Part shown: piece after piece, positions 35,007 to 39,957 of the stretch | Layout: every line of letters starts with the position of its first letter | Numbering within the stretch: position 1 is the first letter of the stretch | NCBI GenBank assembly: GCA_034408895.1 | Contig: JAWXCI010000006.1 | Span: 1-39,957 of the forward strand | Direction: 5' to 3' | DNA from: UBA4660 sp034408895 | Lineage (GTDB): Bacteria; Bacteroidota; Bacteroidia; Flavobacteriales_D; Sanyastnellaceae | DNA: 39,957 nucleotides | Program-made: the position numbers and the translations under genes | Notes under the pieces: model-generated | Told to the model about the DNA's origin: nothing | Databases searched by the model: none | What the model saw: only the letters and a program-made list of their open reading frames with translations

Positions 35007-35684
35007 TCAATAACTCATTTGGTTGCGCACATCTGCTTTGTCGCAAATCATGGTGTCTTCATAAAACTCCACAAGACCTGTGTCGAGATGATGCTTCCCG
35101 CCAATGATGGCAATTTCTCCGCGCTCAATCATTTGTTCCAGAATGTAGCTTCGGTCCACGATTGTTTTCACCGAACGTTTGATATTGAGGTCCGTTACAT
35201 TTTCAACAAACTGTGGGTTACTGCTGTTGCGATTTTCATAGTCGTTGGTTTGTGTTTCCTGGTAAACCGCGGGCTGAACCTTAGCAAGCAATTCTGTGAG
35301 ATTTCCCATTTCCACGTGGTCGCAAGCACCTTTGATAGCGCCACATTTGGTATGACCCAACACCACGATGAGTTTCGAACCGGCCACTTTGCAAGCGAAC
35401 TCAATGCTGCCTATGATGTCCGTGTTCACAATATTTCCAGCGATGCGAATGGAGAAAATATCGCCCAGCCCCTGGTCGAAAATCAACTCAGCAGAGGTGC
35501 GGCTGTCGATACAACTGAGTATGACAGCGAATGGAAATTGACCTTCGCGTGTGTCGTTCACTTGCTGCAACAAATTGCGGCTAACCTTGAGGTTGTTGAT
35601 GAATCGCTGATTCCCTTCTTTTAAAAATTGCAGCGCCTTCTGCGGTGTCACTGAGGCTTGTGTTTCTGATGTATGTGCTTTCAT
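35007..35684 (-). CDS. Beta-class carbonic anhydrase
   Basis: Interconverts CO2 and bicarbonate. The 225 residues carry the zinc ligands: Cys58 with the Asp-Arg dyad in SCIDSR, and His111/Cys114 in LGHTKCGAIKGA. Other family segments are FAVILSCIDSR, GDIFSIRIAGNIV and GSIEFACKV. There is no signal peptide, so it is cytoplasmic. It follows the SulP transporter gene by 60 bases on the same strand and is probably translated from the same mRNA, pairing bicarbonate transport with hydration. No separate promoter is evident in the gap. Confidence 0.94.
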   Translation of the reverse strand: MKAHTSETQASVTPQKALQFLKEGNQRFINNLKVSRNLLQQVNDTREGQFPFAVILSCIDSRTSAELIFDQGLGDIFSIRIAGNIVNTDIIGSIEFACKVAGSKLIVVLGHTKCGAIKGACDHVEMGNLTELLAKVQPAVYQETQTNDYENRNSSNPQFVENVTDLNIKRSVKTIVDRSYILEQMIERGEIAIIGGKHHLDTGLVEFYEDTMICDKADVRNQMSY

Positions 35685-35744
35685 TTTTTTTGATTTTGAT
35701 TTTGTTTTGAATAAATTTTATACTCGCTGAATTGCGCTTGTCAT

Positions 35745-37325
35745 TTAACGCGCTGCCCCCCTTTTGAATTCTGGAATATTCTTGAACTCTACAACTATTG
35801 ATTTTAGTGGCGCTGTGTAGTCCCTGAATTCATGAATGGTTTCAATCACATCGAGATCAATATGTCGCGATTTACTTCCGTCTAACACAACAGTACATTT
35901 ATCGGGCAGGTCGCTCAGTGCCTGAATAATGCTTCCCTTATTAAGAAAAGTGACGTCATCTGCCAATTGAATCACAATGCGTTCACCCTCATGATGTTCT
36001 TCTTTGCTGCTGAAGTATGCGTGGCGATAGTTGTTGCGCAAAATGTAGAACAAGGCCATACACATACCCACCGCTATTCCTTTCAGCAAATCGGAAAACT
36101 GAATGGCAACTATTGTAACAATGAATGGCATAAATTGGCTCCATCCCAGGTGATACATCTGCTTGAAGAGTGAAATTTTAGCGAGTTTATAACCCAACAT
36201 CAGCAGTAGCCCTGCAAGGCACGCTAGTGGAATTTTGTTCATGATGGGTGCCAGTGCAATCACACTGAGGAGCAGAAAAACTGCGTGGATGATGGTGGCC
36301 ATTTTTGTCTTTGCTCCGGCACTGACATTCGCTGAGGTGCGCACAATTACCGCAGTTAAAGGAAGTCCACCAATCAATCCTGAAAACATATTCCCAAGTC
36401 CTTGTGCTTTCAGTTCACGGTTGGTCGGTGTAGTGCGTTTGTAGGGATCAAGTTTATCTGCAGCTTCAATGCAGAGCAGTGTTTCCAGGCTTGCAATAAT
36501 GGCAATAGTAACAGCGACTACATAAACCTGGTAATTTGTGAATGCCGAGAAATCTGGGGCGGTGAATTGATCCAAAAAGCCTGACACCGAACCGGAAACA
36601 GGCAACAGCACGAGTGAGTCACCAGTGAGTTGAAGCCCAGGAAAGCTGATACGGAAAATCTCGTTGATCACAACTCCTGCTACTACTAAAATCAACGCTC
36701 CCGGCACAAGTCTGAAGAACGAAAACTTCTTCACGTTAGGTCGCTCCCAGAGAATGAGGATGGCCAGAGAAACCAGCGCTATAATGATAGCGCCTGTTTG
36801 CGGATGGTTGATAGCATTGGCGATCTCGGAAAAAGTATTCGCTCCATCTGCCTGATGGAAGTTGAAGTCACCTTCGGTGTCTTTGTCGTAGCCAAGTGCA
36901 TGTGGTATTTGTTTCAGAATCAAAATGATTCCAATGGCGGCCAGCATGCCCTTGATTACACTTGAGGGAAAATAGTATCCAATGATTCCAGCCTTCAGGA
37001 AGCCAAGAAGAATTTGCATCAATCCCGCGATTACAACCGCAAGCAAAAAGGCTTCGAACGATCCGAGTTGTTCTATAGAATTGATAACAATTACCGTAAG
37101 TCCTGCGGCCGGTCCGGTAACGCTGATAGGCGATCCACTTGCGAATCCTACCAACAGGCCACCCACAATTCCTGCGATGATACCTGCAAAAAGTGGCGCT
37201 TCGCTGGCCAGTGCTATGCCCAGGCAGAGCGGAAGTGCAACAAAAAATACAACGAGACCTGCGGGAATGTCATTCTTTAAGGACTTGAATGAAAGTCCAC
37301 TTTTGGGTTTGTCTAATATAGGCAT
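35745..37325 (-). CDS. SulP family inorganic anion (probably bicarbonate) transporter
   Basis: 526 residues with about 12-14 membrane segments. Landmarks are IPAGLVVFFVALPLCLGIAL, the substrate-site region SGSPISVTGPAAGLTVIV near residues 63-80, KGMLAAIGIILILKQIPHAL, LETLLCIEAADKLDPYKRTT and the conserved NRELKAQGLGNMFSGLIGGL. A cytoplasmic STAS domain (about 450-520; VIQLADDVTFLNKGSIIQAL, VVLDGSKSRHID) ends the protein. The family moves sulfate, bicarbonate or other anions. The carbonic anhydrase gene next door favours bicarbonate (BicA-like), but sulfate cannot be excluded from sequence alone. Confidence 0.9.
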   Translation of the reverse strand: MPILDKPKSGLSFKSLKNDIPAGLVVFFVALPLCLGIALASEAPLFAGIIAGIVGGLLVGFASGSPISVTGPAAGLTVIVINSIEQLGSFEAFLLAVVIAGLMQILLGFLKAGIIGYYFPSSVIKGMLAAIGIILILKQIPHALGYDKDTEGDFNFHQADGANTFSEIANAINHPQTGAIIIALVSLAILILWERPNVKKFSFFRLVPGALILVVAGVVINEIFRISFPGLQLTGDSLVLLPVSGSVSGFLDQFTAPDFSAFTNYQVYVVAVTIAIIASLETLLCIEAADKLDPYKRTTPTNRELKAQGLGNMFSGLIGGLPLTAVIVRTSANVSAGAKTKMATIIHAVFLLLSVIALAPIMNKIPLACLAGLLLMLGYKLAKISLFKQMYHLGWSQFMPFIVTIVAIQFSDLLKGIAVGMCMALFYILRNNYRHAYFSSKEEHHEGERIVIQLADDVTFLNKGSIIQALSDLPDKCTVVLDGSKSRHIDLDVIETIHEFRDYTAPLKSIVVEFKNIPEFKRGAAR

Positions 37326-37421
37326 ATGATTGAGATTAATGACAAGGCAACGATGCCCTCATCATTCTGTTTGATAATAAATAAGTGTGATAGAAAAGAA
37401 TTGTCCAGAAAGGGACAGCAA

Positions 37422-37769
37422 TCAACCTAGCTCAGGAGGCGAGAACACTTGCTCGGTGTAGCCGGGCAAAAGACAAAAACGGTGTTCTGTTGCGTACAAC
37501 AACCCGATATTCTGAAGTGCATTTCTCAGCGCATCAAACTCATGCCCAAGTGTCGTTTCAATTTTCTTCAGCTTCGTTTCCTCCGGTTCCGATTCCTTTT
37601 CAGAGAGCGGCATGTTTTCATCGCAGTGCATACCTGATTGCTGCATGGCCTGCGAATAATACATGATGGTTTCAACGTTGAAAGCCAACGAGAGAAGTAA
37701 GAAAAGTATGTAACCGACAGTTCTTTTCACGAGTAATAAATGCGTGGGCGAAAGTAGTAATTCACGCAT
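37422..37769 (-). CDS. Small membrane-anchored or exported protein, function unknown
   Basis: From the ATG at 37769 it has 115 residues; a GTG at 37730 would give 102 and begins KRTVGYILFLLLSLAFNVET, a typical signal or anchor segment. A -7-like TACTTTCG at 37756-37749 lies between the two starts and favours the GTG. The rest is acidic then helical (ENMPLSEKESEPEETKLKK, LGHEFDALRNALQNIGLLY) and ends with a Pro-rich stretch. I recognise no family. Confidence 0.5.
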   Translation of the reverse strand: MRELLLSPTHLLLVKRTVGYILFLLLSLAFNVETIMYYSQAMQQSGMHCDENMPLSEKESEPEETKLKKIETTLGHEFDALRNALQNIGLLYATEHRFCLLPGYTEQVFSPPELG

Positions 37770-37817
37770 TACATGCTCAACCTCATTCAACAATTTTCCT
37801 AAAATGTTGCACTTCAA

Positions 37818-38198
37818 ATGCTAATTCATCTGCTAAGTCGTTCTCCTTCACCGATTAGAATTCATGCTCACAGGATGTGTGTTTCTGTTTTTACACTCGG
37901 TGTACTCATCAAAGACGAAGCAGACGAGAAGCAGGCAAAACTTTCAGACTTCGCGCGGTACGATATGTTCAACCCGTTTGTGTATTACGACTACGATGCT
38001 GATTACACAGGTTCTGTTCCCACCATAGACGAAACATTCATCACAGCAGGATTGGATTTTGCACCGATACCTAACGTTAGGATTATTCCCAATATCTGGT
38101 GCAATGTGTACAATAACAAACACCCCGATGCCTCTGGAAAACTGAAAGCGGACAACGCCCTGGTGGCAAGATTGACGGTTTATTACATTTTCTGGTAA
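37818..38198 (+). pseudogene. C-terminal fragment of an outer-membrane beta-barrel (porin-like) gene
   Basis: The last 90 or so residues look like the end of a barrel: FARYDMFNPFVYYDYDADYT, ETFITAGLDFAPIPNVRIIP, NIWCNVYNN and a closing ALVARLTVYYIFW that ends in an aromatic residue. The front 37 residues resemble nothing, there is no signal peptide, and the start abuts the minus-strand gene. It is a truncated remnant and probably not expressed. Confidence 0.65.
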
Positions 38199-38309
38199 AC
38201 ACAAGACAGAGTTCCTGCAAAGAAGTGATGGGAGCAAAGAGAAGCAAAGAAAAATTCCTTGCGGTTTTGCGCTCCTTTTGCATTGCAATCGTCAGCTCAG
38301 TTGTTCCAA

Positions 38310-38516
38310 ATTGGCCAAACACTGATGGACATTGCCTGAACACTGGCTCCAATTAAGATAACACCGGCTCACATTGCCAAAACACTGATTACAATCGGGA
38401 GAATATTGGATTCCATTGACAAAACACTGGTTGCAATCGGGAGAACACTGGTTTCCATTGCCAAAGCACTGGTTTCTATTGGGGTAACACACGTTTATTC
38501 CAAAACACTGGCGCCA
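38310..38516. repeat. 21-bp minisatellite, about ten copies
   Basis: Units start at 38310, 38331, 38352, 38373, 38394, 38415, 38436, 38457 and 38478, all exactly 21 bp, with a final 18-bp unit at 38499. The core is AAAACACTGG preceded by ATTGCC or ATCGGG and followed by TTNCA or similar. The period is a multiple of three, so every frame reads heptapeptides: minus strand N-Q-C-(F/S)-x-N-G, plus strand S-I-x-K-T-L-V. Copies 4-8 are the best conserved. There are no spacers, so it is not a CRISPR array. Confidence 0.9.
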
Positions 38517-38528
38517 ATCAAGGAATTC

Positions 38529-38831
38529 TTATTTCTTGCTGATTTTCTTTATCTCTTTTGTGGGAGGCAGGAAATTTTCGGAGGCAATCACACGACTTAC
38601 TGTTTTCTGTTCCAATGCAAGCCGCGCATTCTTAGTTATTCTTCCGTCTTTCTTTCCAGCAGTTGCGTTTTGCTTTAAGCCTTTTGCCTCTTCGGTTTGT
38701 GCTATCTATTGTGTGGAAAGTTATGCAAGCGCTGTAAAAATAAGTTCCGCTTCATTCATGTGGCCATGAAGATTTTGTGTTTTCAGTCCTTTCAAATCCT
38801 TGTGCTTCTTTACTGTTAATCCTGTCCGGTC
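38529..38831 (-). pseudogene. C-terminal fossil of a BRO/DinD-type (phage antirepressor-like) gene
   Basis: One minus-strand frame reads KKHKDLKGLKTQNLHGHMNE, AELIFTALA, stop, LSTQ, stop, IAQTEEAKGLKQNATAGKKD, GRITKNARLALEQKT, SENFLPP and ends at 38529. This follows the C-terminal half of DinD/BRO-type proteins (GLKKENLRDHM-like, then an A-rich G-K helix, NARLALEQKTG-like, then SENFL). Two in-frame stops (38721-38723 TAA, 38706-38708 TAG) and the missing N-terminal half show it is dead. The family call is from remembered pattern, not a search. Confidence 0.65.
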
Positions 38832-39137
38832 TTAAAAGGTTTGCCTGCAATCCCCCTTTTGATTCTTTGTCCAACTTAAGAGGATTGAGGGAAAAGGTAG
38901 TGAGCAAAAATGCGCACAGCGAACAAAGTAATGGCGTGAAAGGATTTGAAATTGTGATAGTCGTTGTTTCCCGGAAGGGGTGCGCCCGGGGCAAGAGTTT
39001 TTGGGGCGGCTAAAGAAGAAACCTGCACGTATGAATGAGGATTGAATGAAAGAAGGAAGGAGGGGGGCGTGGAAAACAGAAATCCCTATGAGAGGAGCGA
39101 ATCAATCGAAGATGAAGGGGAGCATCTCAGGAAACAA
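38832..39137. other. Gene-free spacer
   Basis: No gene, hairpin terminator or RNA is evident. The short frame on the minus strand crossing 38752-38994 is a shadow of the fossil gene and random sequence. Confidence 0.5.
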
Positions 39138-39145
39138 TAATTTTG
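39138..39145 (+). promoter_or_regulatory. Candidate -7 box of the cysteine desulfurase gene
   Basis: TAATTTTG fits TAnnTTTG and lies nine bases before the ATG at 39154, which would give a very short leader. No clear -33 box is seen. Confidence 0.45.
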
Positions 39146-39153
39146 CGATTTGA

Positions 39154-39957
39154 ATGAGCGAAAAGAAATTAATCTATCTTGATAACAACGCAACCACCGC
39201 AATTGAAAAGCGTGTGCTGGATGCAATGATGCCTTTTCTCATACACGAATTTGCAAACGCAAATAGCACACATCAGTTTGGTGTGGCTGCGTATGAAGCT
39301 GTGAAAACTGCGCGAATACAAGTGAGTGAATTGATTCATGCAGAAGCAAACGAAATTGTTTTTACAAGTGGGTCAACGGAAGCAATCAACCTGGCAATTA
39401 AAGGTGTTGCTGAAAATTATTCTGCAAAAGGAAAGCACATTGTAACTGTTGCAACTGAACATTCGGCTGTGCTCGATGTGTGCAAGTATCTTGAAACGAA
39501 AGGTTGTGAAATCACTTTTTTACCTGTGAAAGCTGACGGACTGATTGATGTTGCTGAACTGAAAAATGTCTTGCGTTCTGATACAATTCTTGTGTGTGTG
39601 ATGTATGTGAATAATGAAACGGGTGTGATTCAACCGATAAAAGAAATTGCTGAACTCACTCATGAAGTTGGTGCGTTGTTTATGACGGATGCAACACAGG
39701 CGGTTGGAAAAATTTCTGTTGATGTTGATGCACTAGGAATTGATTTGCTCTGCATGAGTGGACATAAGATTTACGCACCAAAAGGAGTAGGGGCTTTGTA
39801 TGTGAGGCAAAGAATAAATCGTGTGAAGTTGTCCGCACTCATACATGGGGGAGGACATGAAAAAGGAATGAGAAGCGGAACGCTGAATGTTCCTGCAATA
39901 GTTGCTCTTGGTGCTGCCTGTGCAATTGCACAAAAGGAAATGTCAAAAAACACTGAA
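39154..39957 (+). CDS. Cysteine desulfurase, NifS/IscS-like (3' truncated)
   Basis: The first 268 residues of a PLP enzyme that removes sulfur from cysteine for iron-sulfur clusters and thiolated cofactors; the gene runs off the end of the window. Seen are IYLDNNATTAIEKRVLDAM at the N-terminus, FTSGSTEAINLAIKG, the PLP-stacking histidine in ATEHSAVLDV, NNETGVIQPIKEI, DATQAVGK, the Schiff-base lysine in MSGHKIYAPKGVGALYVR and GGGHEKGMRSGTLNVP. Residues continue normally to the edge. This is the NifS/IscS rather than SufS layout. Downstream partners (iscU and others) are out of view. Confidence 0.93.
   Translation, partial: MSEKKLIYLDNNATTAIEKRVLDAMMPFLIHEFANANSTHQFGVAAYEAVKTARIQVSELIHAEANEIVFTSGSTEAINLAIKGVAENYSAKGKHIVTVATEHSAVLDVCKYLETKGCEITFLPVKADGLIDVAELKNVLRSDTILVCVMYVNNETGVIQPIKEIAELTHEVGALFMTDATQAVGKISVDVDALGIDLLCMSGHKIYAPKGVGALYVRQRINRVKLSALIHGGGHEKGMRSGTLNVPAIVALGAACAIAQKEMSKNTE

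Noticed and set aside
37818..38198. Intact small secreted protein
   Set aside because: Only the barrel C-terminus is recognisable and no signal peptide is present, so it is listed as a remnant.
38292..38492. Minus-strand frame with Cys-rich heptapeptide repeats as a gene
   Set aside because: It is only the 21-bp repeat read through. It lacks a signal peptide or clear start context, and the repeat reads open in other frames too.
38310..38516. CRISPR array
   Set aside because: Units are contiguous with no unique spacers, and no cas genes are nearby.
1..39957. tRNA, rRNA or riboswitch genes
   Set aside because: Intergenic spacers were read on both strands and no cloverleaf arm, T-loop consensus or rRNA core sequence was seen. 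A covariance-model search was not possible.

Overview
The window comes from a Bacteroidota chromosome. Four things point there: C-terminal sorting domains of the type IX secretion system (T9SS; one type B, one intact type A and decayed type A copies), a TonB-dependent receptor, a three-subunit succinate dehydrogenase of the five-helix cytochrome b type, and upstream boxes that fit the Bacteroidota promoter pattern TTTG / TAnnTTTG. The protein style (HYR-like repeats, IgGFc-binding-like adhesin, PKD/Ig-like repeats) suggests a free-living, possibly marine or aquatic member of the Flavobacteriales-like lineages. I cannot name a genus. I found no rRNA, tRNA or CRISPR array.

Layout. 1-2138: 3' end of a large secreted repeat protein ending in a dockerin-like module. 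2306-8854 (plus strand): housekeeping block prs, rplY, pth, sdhC, sdhA, sdhB, folB, with a decayed gene fragment and an 18-bp palindrome between sdhC and sdhA. 8851-11574 (minus): a GtrB-like glycosyltransferase and its polytopic membrane partner. 11700-15599 (minus): a 1299-residue type B-sorted adhesin. 15715-16368 (minus): an orphan CoA-transferase B subunit. 16406-18235 is a gene graveyard: a frameshifted acyltransferase, two decayed T9SS sorting-domain copies, and a DUF433/DUF5615 toxin-antitoxin pair with a dead toxin. 18298-21831 (minus): FG-GAP repeats fused to a vanadium-haloperoxidase-like domain and a dockerin-like C-terminus. 22310-23581: alanine dehydrogenase. 23724-28666 (minus): a TonB-dependent receptor followed by a secreted alpha/beta-hydrolase-like protein whose nucleophile serine is missing. 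28749-31151 (minus): fused alpha-beta E1 of a branched-chain/2-oxoacid dehydrogenase. 31190-31362 and 34720-34987: two small inverted-repeat elements. Between them lie two lipoproteins, a DUF47-like remnant and a phosphate-type porin. 35007-37325 (minus): a SulP transporter with a beta-carbonic anhydrase, a plausible bicarbonate-handling pair. 37422-38831: a small membrane protein, a porin tail, a 21-bp minisatellite and a fossil BRO/DinD-type gene. 39154-end: 5' part of a cysteine desulfurase.

The genes form small functional sets rather than one large system: sdhCAB (respiration/TCA cycle), gtrB with its partner (lipid-linked sugar transfer), SulP with carbonic anhydrase (inorganic carbon), receptor with secreted hydrolase-like protein (nutrient capture). 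The accessory stretches hold an unusual density of broken genes. I see no convincing complete new defence or mobile system. The most novel-looking material is the dockerin-like C-terminal module shared by two secreted proteins, the unnamed domain nested inside a HYR-like domain, the haloperoxidase fusion, the serine-less hydrolase, the two MITE-like elements and the in-phase 21-bp minisatellite.
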